Shown: in pieces, positions 9,478-18,043 of the stretch | Position numbering within the stretch: position 1 is the stretch's first letter | Layout: the number at the start of each line of letters is the position of its first letter | Assembly: GCF_000007825.1 (NCBI RefSeq) | Contig: NC_004722.1 | Location: forward strand, 4,934,001-4,998,000 | Reading direction: 5' to 3' | DNA from: Bacillus cereus ATCC 14579 | GTDB taxonomy: Bacteria > Bacillota > Bacilli > Bacillales > Bacillaceae_G | DNA: 64,000 bases | Translations under genes and position numbers: made by a program | The notes under the pieces: model-generated | The model's database searches: none | The model's input: only the letters and a program-made list of their open reading frames with translations | What the model was told of the DNA's origin: nothing

Positions 9478-9930
9478 CTATTTCTCCACTATGCTGTACA
9501 TTAACTTTCTACTCTTATATTCATCTAATTTCCTCTCCGCGAACTTCCTCGCATCTTTTTCAATCCACCGCTCTTCGTACCGTTCACTTCCCACATACAA
9601 TATATCTCTCTTATGCTGCATCGCATGGCGGAATTCATGCAGTAGCGTTTTGAGAACTTGATCATACTCTTCCCACATACAAACGAAAATTAACTGCTTT
9701 TCTTTATGATAAAAACCACCTACTGGGAATAGGAACTCTTCTTCCTCTTCCCCTAATGATAGAAGCACATCATTTGCATCACACGTATCACAAAAAATAA
9801 CGGGCGTTTTACATACTCCAATAAGAGAAAACACATCCTCTCTCAACTTTTTGACATCCCAAGGAAGCTCCGAATCCAACACATACCAATTCTCTACCTG
9901 TTGATATACATTTTGAAACTGGAGTTCCAT
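9478..9930 (-). CDS. Hypothetical protein with HExxH-like zinc peptidase motif
   Basis: The 150-residue product has no signal peptide or membrane segment. Its clearest feature is TLLHEFRHAMQHKRD near residue 105, an HExxH zinc-binding motif on a predicted helix. An acidic stretch (GEEEEEF) and the pair CDTC lie before it. This resembles small ImmA/SprT-like metallopeptidase folds, but I cannot assign a family or substrate. It stands alone, convergent with nothing, with no operon partner on its strand close enough to suggest a role. Confidence 0.6.
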   Translation of the reverse strand: MELQFQNVYQQVENWYVLDSELPWDVKKLREDVFSLIGVCKTPVIFCDTCDANDVLLSLGEEEEEFLFPVGGFYHKEKQLIFVCMWEEYDQVLKTLLHEFRHAMQHKRDILYVGSERYEERWIEKDARKFAERKLDEYKSRKLMYSIVEK

Positions 9931-10029
9931 TTCTCTTTATTCCCCTTTCCAAGCACCCTTTTTCTATATGTATGCCACAATATGGTAAATATTAAACGTA
10001 TTCTTTCATCCTTGAAAAAATGCCAATAA

Positions 10030-10061
10030 AAAAGGAATCTACGTCGACATAGATTCCTTTT
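10030..10061 (-). terminator. Terminator of the DedA gene
   Basis: AAAAGGAATCT and AGATTCCTTTT flank a 10-base loop directly downstream of the DedA stop codon. Confidence 0.75.
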
Positions 10062-10067
10062 CTGTAA

Positions 10068-10664
10068 TCACTTTTTTTTCATCATTTTTTTTAATACAAA
10101 ATAACCAATTGCACAAACAATAGCAGCAAGTGCAAAGTATTTCACATATGGCCCCGCAACTTTATTAATACTTTCCCACTCTGTTCCTAATTTAAAACCT
10201 AAATATACAAACACAATTGACCACGGAATAACAGCTAATGTAGTTAGCGTAATAAACTTAGCATGTGACATTTTCGCAATACCCGCTGGTATCGAAATAG
10301 CATGACGCACAACCGGAATAAAACGTGCGGTAAAGATAACGCCAGTTCCATAACGATTAAACCAATCTTCAGCATAATCAATATGTTTCTTCTGAATTAA
10401 AATATATTTTCCATATCGCTCAAGAACAGGTCTTCCTCCATATCGACCAATCCAATAAATGAATAGTTGTGCAATTACACCACCAATTGTACCGAACGCG
10501 ACAGCGCCCCAAAATGTAATGCTTCCTGTTGATACTAAATAACCTGCATAAGACAATACGATTTCACTTGGAATAACCTCTAGCATTAATCCAAGCATAA
10601 TTCCCCAATAACCAAGTCCTTCTAAAAAAACTAAAACCGAATGGATCAACTCTCCTAACATCAT
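10068..10664 (-). CDS. DedA-family membrane protein
   Basis: A 198-residue integral membrane protein of the DedA (SNARE-associated) family, whose members are implicated in polyprenyl- or phospholipid translocation and envelope homeostasis. Seen: the conserved E near EVIPSEIVLSYAGYLV, GxxxG-rich membrane segments, and the signature FTARFIPVVRHAISIPAGIAKM with its arginines. The first ATG of an ATG-ATG pair (10664) follows AGAGAGG, so the longer N-terminal reading is unlikely. It lies 80 bases after the antiporter gene and may be cotranscribed. Confidence 0.9.
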   Translation of the reverse strand: MMLGELIHSVLVFLEGLGYWGIMLGLMLEVIPSEIVLSYAGYLVSTGSITFWGAVAFGTIGGVIAQLFIYWIGRYGGRPVLERYGKYILIQKKHIDYAEDWFNRYGTGVIFTARFIPVVRHAISIPAGIAKMSHAKFITLTTLAVIPWSIVFVYLGFKLGTEWESINKVAGPYVKYFALAAIVCAIGYFVLKKMMKKK

Positions 10665-10745
10665 GTACCTCTCTTTACTGTTTTCATTACAAAAATGAAA
10701 GTACAAGCAGGAAATATCTTGTACTTTTATTTTTTAAAATTTAGT

Positions 10746-11945
10746 TTAGTTAGTCTTCGTATCCCACTTAAAGATTTTATTTAAGAATTTATATACATTC
10801 CTCGACTCTTTTGTCAAAAGTGGGCCTAAAATGGATAGTATAAGCACGTATAGTGCTGAGAATGGTTTCAGTACTGACATTAAACCACCGGCGATACCGA
10901 TATTAGCCATAATGATGGAGAACTCTCCTCTTGAAACGATTGTTAATCCGATATTTGTTGATGCTTTATGAGATAATCCAGCTTGTCTTCCTGCAATCAT
11001 TCCTGCTACAAAGTTACCGATTATCGTAAGAAGGACAGCACCTAACGTTAACCATATCGCTCCGCCTAATGAGAACGGATCAATACTTAACCCGAAGCTG
11101 AAGAAGAAAATAGCTCCGAAAAAGTCTCTAAATGGAACAACAAGATGTTCAATTCGGTCACTATGCTCTGTCTCAGAGAAAACTAATCCTAGAAGAAGTG
11201 CTCCAATTGCTTCTGCAACGTGAATTGTTTCTGAAAAACCAGCAATGAAGAATAATGAAGCAAATACTACAATAATAAAGATTTCATCTGAGCTAATATT
11301 GAGCAATTTATTTAATAACGGCGTAGCCTTTCTAGCTACTATAAAGAATAGAAGCATATATCCTAAAGCAATTCCAATTGAAGTAAGGGCACCTAAGAAG
11401 GAAGCGTGATCTCCAAGTACTAAACCAGAAACAACTGATAAATATACAGCAAGGAATATATCTTCAAACATAATAATTCCTAAAATTAATTCGGTTTCAT
11501 TATTACCAGTTCTTCTTAAGTCCACTAACACTTTAGCAACGATAGCACTAGAAGAAATCGTAATAATACCCGCAATAATTAAGATTTCTAGTAATGGGAA
11601 TCCCATTATAAATCCGTATAACAAACCAAGTGAAAAGTTAATTAAAATATAAATCGTTCCGCCAATCGCAATAGAGCGTCCAGATTTAATTAGTTTTTTC
11701 ATTGAAAATTCTAATCCTAGATAGAATAGAAGGAATAGAACCCCAATCCGTCCAAGGAAGGAAATTACACTTGCACTTTCAATAAATTTGAGATCGATAA
11801 CACCTATTGTCGGTGCATGCGGTCCTACTAACATTCCAAGAACGATTAGAAAAGGAATTACTGAGAATTTAAATTTTCCAGCAATTACTGCTGCAATTGC
11901 CACTAAAACTAAAGCTGTACCAACTTCAAAAATTAACGTATCCAT
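10746..11945 (-). CDS. khtU: CPA2-family K+/H+ antiporter subunit (KhtU-like)
   Basis: The 399-residue protein has about twelve membrane segments and the CPA2 fold. The N-terminal helix bundle is followed by LIIAGIITISSSAIVAKVL, the unwound-helix region, and ILGIIMFEDIFLAVYLS, which carries the conserved acidic residues. A C-terminal RCK domain is absent. That regulatory part is supplied by the separate gene just upstream (four bases apart). This is the arrangement of B. subtilis KhtTU, which exports K+ in exchange for H+ at alkaline pH and in response to c-di-AMP. Confidence 0.85.
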   Translation of the reverse strand: MDTLIFEVGTALVLVAIAAVIAGKFKFSVIPFLIVLGMLVGPHAPTIGVIDLKFIESASVISFLGRIGVLFLLFYLGLEFSMKKLIKSGRSIAIGGTIYILINFSLGLLYGFIMGFPLLEILIIAGIITISSSAIVAKVLVDLRRTGNNETELILGIIMFEDIFLAVYLSVVSGLVLGDHASFLGALTSIGIALGYMLLFFIVARKATPLLNKLLNISSDEIFIIVVFASLFFIAGFSETIHVAEAIGALLLGLVFSETEHSDRIEHLVVPFRDFFGAIFFFSFGLSIDPFSLGGAIWLTLGAVLLTIIGNFVAGMIAGRQAGLSHKASTNIGLTIVSRGEFSIIMANIGIAGGLMSVLKPFSALYVLILSILGPLLTKESRNVYKFLNKIFKWDTKTN

Positions 11946-11949
11946 CTAA

Positions 11950-12444
11950 TCAGTCCCCCCTATTTGAAAGTAATTCATTAATGATTTTTTTAATTTCTTC
12001 TCTCTCACCTGAAACTACAAGCATATCTCCTTCTTCAATTACTGTTTCTGGTCCTGGATTAAATAACTTCTTCATGTTCTTCTTCATAACCGCGATTATT
12101 GTTACGCTATATGTTTTTCTTATTTCAAGATCGCCAATTGTTTTTCCGATTGCTGGAGCTGTATTCTCCACTTTGAACCACTCAATCGCTAAACCTTCAA
12201 AAACCATCTCAACATTTTCTAACGCCCTAGGCTTATATACCATTCCACCTAATATTGCAGCGATTTGTCTCGCCTCTGAGTCACGTAACGAAATACTTGA
12301 GATGCTTTCTTCATGATCTGAATCAAAATGATACATTTCTCTACGACCATCATCATGAATGACAATTACCATCTTTTCGTTACCTTTCGTAACGATTTGA
12401 AACTTATAACCAATACCTGGAAGTTCACTTTCTCTAATATTCAT
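11950..12444 (-). CDS. khtT: RCK_C (TrkA-C) domain regulator of the antiporter, KhtT-like
   Basis: The 164-residue soluble protein has an N-terminal module (MNIRESELPGIGYKFQI) and a C-terminal TrkA-C domain from about residue 75 (GKTIGDLEIRKTYSVTIIAV, then GPETVIEEGDMLVVSGE). KhtT gates KhtU and binds c-di-AMP in B. subtilis, by analogy. GGAGG precedes the ATG at 12442-12444; a start five codons earlier would overlap it. The gene overlaps nothing and leads directly into the antiporter gene. Confidence 0.85.
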   Translation of the reverse strand: MNIRESELPGIGYKFQIVTKGNEKMVIVIHDDGRREMYHFDSDHEESISSISLRDSEARQIAAILGGMVYKPRALENVEMVFEGLAIEWFKVENTAPAIGKTIGDLEIRKTYSVTIIAVMKKNMKKLFNPGPETVIEEGDMLVVSGEREEIKKIINELLSNRGD

Positions 12445-12498
12445 TTTTAGCTCCTCCATAACTTATTTATTTTAATTTTCTGTTTTTCTGTCTTTTAT

Positions 12499-12672
12499 TC
12501 ATCCAATCAACTTTAGAAATTCTAACCACTCAGGATATTTGTGATTTGGAAATCTTTTATTGTAATAATAAGTGGACCCTAAAAAGATACTTAAAGATGT
12601 AATGATAAAAAATATATTACTTCTCATTTTCAAACTCTCAAGGCTTACTTTCCATAAAGAATTTTCTTTCAA
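12499..12672 (-). CDS. Small single-pass membrane protein upstream of khtT
   Basis: A 57-residue reading frame starts with TTG at 12670-12672, preceded by the strong ribosome binding site AGAAGGTGGGG. It begins MKENSLWKVSLES and has one hydrophobic stretch (NIFFIITSLSIFLGSTYYY), then a soluble tail ending WLEFLKLIG. It lies 54 bases ahead of the KhtT gene on the same strand, the place of khtS in B. subtilis. I see no sequence basis for calling it KhtS, and it is much shorter than what I recall of that protein. Confidence 0.55.
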   Translation of the reverse strand: MKENSLWKVSLESLKMRSNIFFIITSLSIFLGSTYYYNKRFPNHKYPEWLEFLKLIG

Positions 12673-12853
12673 ATTATCCCCACCTTCTCGCTTTAAATTT
12701 AGTTTTTTAAAATGTAAATAATTCTAAAAATATTACGATGTAACATAATCATAACACAAAAATGATTTAAGTAACATAATTTTTTAGAAAAATTGATTCT
12801 CGTATATTTTTTGCATATAATTTTCTTATTACGAAAAAAAGGAAGTGTATTAT

Positions 12854-14287
12854 ATGGTTGATATCTTTAGCAGATTCCTTGAGGTAACGAATAATATTTT
12901 ATGGTCATATATTCTTATTGCAATGCTAATCGGCTTCGGTCTTTACTTCTCTTTTAAATTAAAATTTGTCCAAATTACTCATTTCAGTGAGATGGTCAGC
13001 TTAATTAGTAAAGGGTTTAATCGAAAAGAAAAAAAGAAAGATAGCATCTCACCATTCCAAGCATTTTGCTTAAGTGCAGCAGCACGTATCGGTATCGGAA
13101 ACTTAGCTGGTGTAGCATTAGCAATTTCAATGGGTGGACCTGGCGCAATATTTTGGATGTGGTTTATCGCAATTATCGGAGCAGCTACTAGTTTTGTAGA
13201 ATGTACACTTGCGCAAATTTATAAAGTAAAAGATGGAAGTAGGTTCCGTGGTGGACCAGCATATTACATGGAAAAAGGGTTAAACAAACGCTGGATGGGC
13301 GTCTGGTTTTCACTTCTTATTACAGTTGCGTACGGATTAATTTTCAATTCAGTGCAAGCAAATACAGTAACAATAGCGTTTGAAAATGCTTTTGGACTAG
13401 AGCGAACAATCGTAGGAGCTCTATTAGCCTTATTAGTTGCAGTTATTATTTTTGGTGGCATTAAGAGCATTTCACGTATTACAGAAATGATTGTTCCGCC
13501 AATGGCAATCGTTTATATCGGCGTGGCTATTTTTGTCGTTATTAACAACTTCAGTATGTTACCAAGCATTTTCATGGAAATCTTTAACGGTGCATTCGGT
13601 TTAGACCAAGCCATCGCTGGTGGTATTGGAGCAGCAATCAAGTTCGGAATTCAGCGCGGTTTATTCGCTACGGAAGCAGGAATGGGTAGCTCTCCTAATG
13701 CAGCCGCAACATCTGATGTATCTCACCCTGTAAAACAAGGGCTTGTTCAAGCATTAGGCGTTTTCGTAGATACATTCTTAGTATGTACATCAACAGCATT
13801 TATCGTATTATGTTCTGGACTTTACAAAGGATCAAATTTAGAAGGTATCGAATTAACACAAAACGCATTAAGTTCACAAATTGGACCGTGGGCAAGCACT
13901 TTCTTAGCGATTATTATTTTCCTATTCGCTTTCAGTTCACTTCTAGGAAACTACTATTATGGTGAAACAAATATCGCATTCATTAAAGAAAGTAAAACAT
14001 GGTTAATGATTTATCGTGTTGCAGTTGTCGGAATGGTATTCTTCGGATCAATCGCTGCTCTTAAAACAGTTTGGAGTTTAGCTGATTTATTCATGGGACT
14101 AATGGTATTCACAAACTTAATTGCCATCTCATTCCTTAGCAAATTTGCTTACGCTGCATTAGTAGACTATTTGAAGCAAAAGAAACAAGGAAAAGATCCT
14201 GTCTTCGTTGCAAACTCTATCCCTGGCTTAAAAAATACAGAGTGCTGGGATGGGCAGGATGTAGAAGAAAAACAAAAGGCCGTTTAA
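12854..14287 (+). CDS. AGCS-family Na+/alanine (amino acid) symporter
   Basis: A 477-residue sodium-coupled amino acid carrier of the alanine/glycine:cation symporter family (AlsT/AgcS type), with about eleven membrane segments. Seen: the signature RIGIGNLAGVALAISMGGPGAIFWMW, QIYKVKDGSRFRGGPAYYME, and GLFATEAGMGSSPNAAA. The ATG at 12854 follows AGGAAG. Two close paralogues lie at 20735 and 22510. The C-terminal tail (NTECWDG...EKQKAV) is shared by all three, which indicates recent family expansion. Confidence 0.93.
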   Translation: MVDIFSRFLEVTNNILWSYILIAMLIGFGLYFSFKLKFVQITHFSEMVSLISKGFNRKEKKKDSISPFQAFCLSAAARIGIGNLAGVALAISMGGPGAIFWMWFIAIIGAATSFVECTLAQIYKVKDGSRFRGGPAYYMEKGLNKRWMGVWFSLLITVAYGLIFNSVQANTVTIAFENAFGLERTIVGALLALLVAVIIFGGIKSISRITEMIVPPMAIVYIGVAIFVVINNFSMLPSIFMEIFNGAFGLDQAIAGGIGAAIKFGIQRGLFATEAGMGSSPNAAATSDVSHPVKQGLVQALGVFVDTFLVCTSTAFIVLCSGLYKGSNLEGIELTQNALSSQIGPWASTFLAIIIFLFAFSSLLGNYYYGETNIAFIKESKTWLMIYRVAVVGMVFFGSIAALKTVWSLADLFMGLMVFTNLIAISFLSKFAYAALVDYLKQKKQGKDPVFVANSIPGLKNTECWDGQDVEEKQKAV

Positions 14288-14294
14288 CAAATAA

Positions 14295-14567
14295 AAGCGA
14301 AGTGGCTCGTTCAGAACAGGAGGGTGTTGGAACTCCTGATTACGAGGCGCTTTTTGCCTCGAATGAAGGATTGAAACAACCGACTGTTCTAGCCGCTGGA
14401 GCTGGATATCATTTAAAGCGGAAGCGGCTCATTCAGAACCGCAGGACACTTCAAGCTCTCGACCTTGAAGCGCTTTTTGCTTCGAGCGAGAGAGCGAAAT
14501 GACCGACTGGTCTAGTCACCGGAGCTGGATATCACTAAAAGCACAAGCGGCTCGTTTAGAACAAGAG
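14295..14567. repeat. Hairpin-forming intergenic repeats, array A
   Basis: Two full units of about 120 bp and one partial unit lie between the symporter and Dps genes: about 14295-14412, 14414-14535 and 14537-14567. Units start near AAAGCGGAAGCGGCTCG and end near GCTGGATATCA. Each centre folds into a hairpin, CGAGGC-GCTTTTT-GCCTCG in the first type and GAAGC-GCTTTTT-GCTTC in the second. They look like a B. cereus-group dispersed repeat (bcr-like); I cannot name the family with certainty. Confidence 0.75.
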
Positions 14568-14580
14568 CCATATCTCAAAC

Positions 14581-14618
14581 AAAGGCCCTATTACTTCACC
14601 GTAATAGGGCCTTTTATT
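14581..14618 (+). terminator. Terminator downstream of repeat array A
   Basis: AAAGGCCCTATTAC and GTAATAGGGCCTTTT with ATTT after it form a strong terminator that isolates the Dps promoter from upstream transcription. Confidence 0.85.
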
Positions 14619-14683
14619 TACAACAGTTCATAATTTGTTCAAATTAATTCCAGCAAAAGGGTTGATTTATAGAGATTACTAGA

Positions 14684-14698
14684 TTATAATGATTATAA
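14684..14698. promoter_or_regulatory. PerR box of the Dps gene
   Basis: TTATAAT-G-ATTATAA is a perfect 15-of-15 match to the Bacillus PerR consensus. It lies 46 bases ahead of the Dps start, consistent with peroxide-inducible expression as for B. subtilis mrgA. Confidence 0.85.
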
Positions 14699-14744
14699 AT
14701 TAGTAATTGATATCACATAACAACTCAAAAGGAGATTGATCATA

Positions 14745-15185
14745 ATGAACAAACAAGTAATCGAAGTATTAAACAAACAAGTAGCAGACTGGAGCGTTTT
14801 ATTCACAAAACTTCACAACTTCCATTGGTACGTAAAAGGACCTCAATTCTTCACATTACACGAGAAATTCGAAGAACTTTACACAGAATCAGCTACTCAC
14901 ATTGATGAAATTGCAGAACGTATTTTAGCAATTGGCGGCAAACCAGTAGCAACAATGAAAGAATACTTAGAACTATCTTCTATTCAAGAAGCAGCATACG
15001 GAGAAACTGCAGAAGGGATGGTCGAAGCAATCATGAAAGACTACGAAATGATGCTAATCGAACTGAAAAAAGGCATGGAAATCGCTCAAGACTCTGACGA
15101 TGAAATGACATCTGACCTACTACTAGGCATCTACACAGAACTAGAAAAACACGCTTGGATGCTACGTGCGTTCTTGAATCAATAA
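14745..15185 (+). CDS. dps: Dps-family DNA-binding ferritin-like protein
   Basis: The 146-residue product forms the dodecameric ferritin-like shell that oxidises and stores iron and shields DNA from peroxide. Ferroxidase ligands are visible: NFHWYVKG (His), HEKFEELYTESATHIDEIAERI (the Dps signature with Asp and Glu), and a second helix pair at the C-terminus. AAAGGAG precedes the ATG at 14745. Control by PerR is strongly suggested by the perfect operator upstream. Repeat arrays flank the gene on both sides. Confidence 0.94.
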   Translation: MNKQVIEVLNKQVADWSVLFTKLHNFHWYVKGPQFFTLHEKFEELYTESATHIDEIAERILAIGGKPVATMKEYLELSSIQEAAYGETAEGMVEAIMKDYEMMLIELKKGMEIAQDSDDEMTSDLLLGIYTELEKHAWMLRAFLNQ

Positions 15186-15189
15186 TAAT

Positions 15190-15465
15190 TAAAAGCGGAA
15201 GCGGCTCGCTCAGAATCGCAGGGCATTGGAGCTCTCGACCTTGAAGCGCTTTTTGCTTCAAGCGAGAGAGCGAAATGACCGGAGATTCTAGCCGCTGGAG
15301 TTGGATATTACTTTAAAGCGGAAGCGGCTCGCTCAGAACAGGAGGGTGTTGGAACTCCTGATTACGAGGCGCTTTTTGCCTCGAATGAAGGAGTGAAACA
15401 ACCGACTGTTCTAGCCGCTGGAGCTGGATATCATTAAAAGCGGAAGCGGCTCGTTCAGAGTCGCT
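15190..15465. repeat. Hairpin-forming intergenic repeats, array B
   Basis: Same family as the array on the other side of the Dps gene. Units: about 15190-15312 (type with CTTGAAGC-GCTTTTT-GCTTCAAG), 15314-15434 (type with CGAGGC-GCTTTTT-GCCTCG) and a partial unit 15435-15465. The type order is reversed relative to array A. The outer stem also covaries between types (ACTCCT with AGGAGT; GCTCTCG with CGAGAGAGC). Confidence 0.75.
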
Positions 15466-15499
15466 TTTTTATGTAATGGTCGCACTTAACGGTACACGA

Positions 15500-15600
15500 A
15501 ATTATATCAACGATTTTTCAAATATATCGATCATAACTCGCAATATATCAACGATTTTTTCATTATATCGATCATTACCCGCAATATATCAACGATTTGA
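15500..15600. repeat. Short tandem repeats with TATATCAACGATTTTT
   Basis: Three imperfect copies of about 43 bp start at roughly 15503, 15545 and 15585. Each starts with TATATCAACGATTT; the first two continue through TATATCGATCAT to an NNCGC end. The third decays into unrelated sequence. No gene is evident here. Confidence 0.6.
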
Positions 15601-15758
15601 CAAAGGATATCAATTTGCCGACAAATCACGACAATATCAGCGCCCCTCTCCCCTACTTTTATCAATATATTACAATCTCATCTATGTTAAAATATAGGAA
15701 ACACCCTTTAGCTTTTCCAAATTCATCATTTACTACTTAAATGACGGGAGTGGTTCAG

Positions 15759-15956
15759 TTGAAAGACTACTTAATTAGAGCATTTTTTGCGTTAATAACC
15801 GTTGGGATTCTCTTACTTATAGCTAATATTTTCAATATACGTGTCGAGGTTAAGGACTATGCTTTCCTCGTTGTCGTAGCAATTGGTGGCGGCTGGGGTG
15901 GCTGGTACCTGTATAAAAAACAAAGCAATCAAAATGATAAAGGCATTCCAAAGTAA
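15759..15956 (+). CDS. Small membrane protein, unknown function
   Basis: The 65-residue product has two hydrophobic segments (AFFALITVGILLLIANIF and DYAFLVVVAIGGGWGGWYL) and a charged tail. The TTG at 15759 follows GGGAGTGG; the ATG six codons earlier has no ribosome binding site. No family recognised. Confidence 0.6.
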   Translation: MKDYLIRAFFALITVGILLLIANIFNIRVEVKDYAFLVVVAIGGGWGGWYLYKKQSNQNDKGIPK

Positions 15957-15971
15957 TATGGAATGCCTCTT

Positions 15972-16253
15972 TTATTGCCTTCTGTAATAAATAATGAAAT
16001 TCAGACCACTAATACAACCAATCACAATAAACATACAAAACGATTGTGGATCTCCACCTAGATTATACTCATCAACGATAAATCCGGACATAAACAACGT
16101 TATCGCTGAAACACCGATACACAATACCGAGATAAACCAAAGCGAAAATTCATTAATCAACTCTTTCTTCTGTCTCAAAACAATTAGCATAACAAGAATA
16201 GACGCTGCTAAAATACTTTTAAAAACCGGACGTAAATATACGAACTCCTCCAT
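15972..16253 (-). CDS. Small three-segment membrane protein, unknown function
   Basis: A 93-residue hydrophobic protein with about three membrane segments (SILAASILVMLIVL, LWFISVLCIGVSAITLFMSG, FCMFIVIGCISGLNFIIYY). AAAGGAGAG precedes the ATG. It is convergent with the small membrane protein gene before it, with only 15 bases between the stops. I do not recognise the family. Confidence 0.6.
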   Translation of the reverse strand: MEEFVYLRPVFKSILAASILVMLIVLRQKKELINEFSLWFISVLCIGVSAITLFMSGFIVDEYNLGGDPQSFCMFIVIGCISGLNFIIYYRRQ

Positions 16254-16311
16254 CTATCTCTCCTTTCCCCAAAACATTACATCTAAACATTAACATATTT
16301 AACCAAATTAA

Positions 16312-16348
16312 AAACACATGCCATCTTAAATTAAAACGACATGTGTTT
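16312..16348 (-). terminator. Probable terminator of the LOG-family gene
   Basis: AAACACATG and CATGTGTTT flank a 19-base loop just past the stop codon; the T-rich tail is on the minus strand side. Confidence 0.5.
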
Positions 16349-16357
16349 CCGTATTTG

Positions 16358-16936
16358 CTATGATAGTTGCTTCCACTTCGTTCCCAAAACAGGACGCTCA
16401 TAATTTTGGATTGCATGAATTAGTTTATCTGCTGTCTCAGCTGAAACGATCAATTCTTTATTTGATGAATTCATAAATCCTTCTTCTGCTGCACGTTCAA
16501 CCATTTGCAAAATTGGTCCGTAAAAACCTTTTATGTTTAATAAACCAACCGGCTTATTATGTATACCAATTTGTGACCAACATACAACTTCAAATAGTTC
16601 TTCAAACGTTCCGTATCCGCCTGGAAGCGCAATAAAAGCATCCGCAAGCTCTGCCATTTTCGCTTTACGTTCATGCATCGTCTCTACTTCAATTAATTCT
16701 GTTAATCCTGTATGCACAATTTCTCCTCGGAATAGACCGCGCGGCATAACACCTGTTACACGTCCACCTAAACGAAGAACTTCGTTTGCTACTTCTCCCA
16801 TTAATCCAACACATGAACCACCGTATACAAGCTCATACTCGTTCTCAACAAACATTTTACCTAACTGAATTGCCTGCTCTTTGAATTCTGGTCTCTCCCC
16901 TAAATTAGAACCTGCAAACACACAAATCTTTCTCAT
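16358..16936 (-). CDS. LOG-family (TIGR00730) Rossmann-fold protein, YvdD-like
   Basis: The 192-residue protein carries the LOG signature PGGYGTFEELFEV near residue 105 and the paired arginine in the MHERKAKM segment. The N-terminus MRKICVFAGSNLGERPEF fits the family. Homologues hydrolyse N6-substituted or plain adenosine 5'-monophosphate to release the base (cytokinin riboside monophosphate phosphoribohydrolase). Its role in bacilli is unsettled. It is divergent from the MazG-like gene. Confidence 0.9.
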   Translation of the reverse strand: MRKICVFAGSNLGERPEFKEQAIQLGKMFVENEYELVYGGSCVGLMGEVANEVLRLGGRVTGVMPRGLFRGEIVHTGLTELIEVETMHERKAKMAELADAFIALPGGYGTFEELFEVVCWSQIGIHNKPVGLLNIKGFYGPILQMVERAAEEGFMNSSNKELIVSAETADKLIHAIQNYERPVLGTKWKQLS

Positions 16937-17009
16937 CCCTACACCCCGAAACTATATATTGTTATGATACAATTGACATTGTACAACATATTGAGGAGAT
17001 GAGGAAGAA

Positions 17010-17333
17010 ATGGATATCGTTGCATTTCAAAGATGGGTTGAGGAATTTTACGAAAAACGAAGCTGGTCACAGTATAATGCCTTTATTCGCTTAAATTTCT
17101 TAACCGAGGAAGTTGGGGAAGTTTCACGAGTCGTTCGTGCTATTGAAATTGGCCGCGATCGCCCTGATGAAGATGCGAAAACAGAAGAAGAGCTAAAACA
17201 AGAACTAAAAGAAGAACTTGGCGATGTACTATCTAACCTTATTATTCTTTCGCAAAAATATGATTTAGACTTACAAGACATTATGGACGCACACGTCGCA
17301 AAGCTTTCAAAAAGGTTCGAAGTATCTAAATGA
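17010..17333 (+). CDS. MazG-like nucleotide pyrophosphohydrolase
   Basis: The 107-residue all-alpha protein has the MazG catalytic signature: FLTEEVGEVSRVV (EExxE) followed by LKEELGDVLSNLI (ExxD) about 45 residues later. These residues bind Mg2+ for cleavage of NTPs to NMP and pyrophosphate, probably non-canonical or excess nucleotides. Between them is a Lys/Glu-rich loop. GAGGAGATGAGG precedes the ATG. The ferritin gene follows 53 bases later on the same strand. Confidence 0.88.
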   Translation: MDIVAFQRWVEEFYEKRSWSQYNAFIRLNFLTEEVGEVSRVVRAIEIGRDRPDEDAKTEEELKQELKEELGDVLSNLIILSQKYDLDLQDIMDAHVAKLSKRFEVSK

Positions 17334-17386
17334 GAATATTATCAATTATGGTATAATATTCTTGTCACAATACTAAGGGGGATTTT

Positions 17387-17893
17387 ATGTTATCAAAAAA
17401 ATTGCACGACGCATTAAATGAACAAATGAACTTTGAATTTTACTCTGCCCATGCTTATATGGCAATGGCTGCTTACTGTACAGCTGAGAGCTATGATGGA
17501 TTCGCTAACTTTTTCCTTGTACAAGCTGAAGAAGAACGTTTCCACGCAATGAAGCTTTACAACTATATTAATGACCGCGGAGAGCGCGCTATTATTACTG
17601 GATTTGATAATCCGAATAACGAATACGAATCTGTATTAAACGCTTTTGAAGTCGCACTTGAGCACGAGCGTGAAGTAACGAAACGTATTTACAACTTATC
17701 TGATATCGCTTGGGACGAGCGTGAACATGCAACAATTACATTCTTAAAATGGTTCGTTGACGAACAAGTTGAAGAAGAAGCTTCATTCGATAGCATCATT
17801 CAAAAATTAAAACGTATTACAAGCGATTCAAACGCACTGTTTATGCTAGATGCTGAATTAGAGAAACGTACATTTACGCCTCCAGCTGAGTAA
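17387..17893 (+). CDS. ftnA: Non-haem ferritin
   Basis: A 168-residue ferritin that oxidises Fe(II) and stores iron in a 24-subunit shell. Ferroxidase ligands appear as NEQMNFEFYSAHAYM (Glu), EEERFHAMKLYNYI (ExxH) and, on the second helix pair, ALEHEREVTKRIYNL and LKWFVDEQVEEEASFDSI. The length fits FtnA. AAGGGGG precedes the ATG. Together with Dps it makes this neighbourhood rich in iron-storage functions. Confidence 0.92.
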   Translation: MLSKKLHDALNEQMNFEFYSAHAYMAMAAYCTAESYDGFANFFLVQAEEERFHAMKLYNYINDRGERAIITGFDNPNNEYESVLNAFEVALEHEREVTKRIYNLSDIAWDEREHATITFLKWFVDEQVEEEASFDSIIQKLKRITSDSNALFMLDAELEKRTFTPPAE

Positions 17894-18043
17894 TATTTCA
17901 ATCACCTTAATACATGTATTAAGGTGATTTTTTTGTTTGCTCTCTATCTTAAAATCTCCTTAAATTTCCTCATATTTGACATAGTGCCAGATATAAAATG
18001 GTATTATTTTCAATATAAAAACGAATATACGAGGAGAGGAAAA

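Noticed and set aside
14242..14502. An 86-codon frame through repeat array A
   Set aside because: It starts inside the symporter gene and reads through hairpin repeats; the repeated peptide reflects repeated DNA only.
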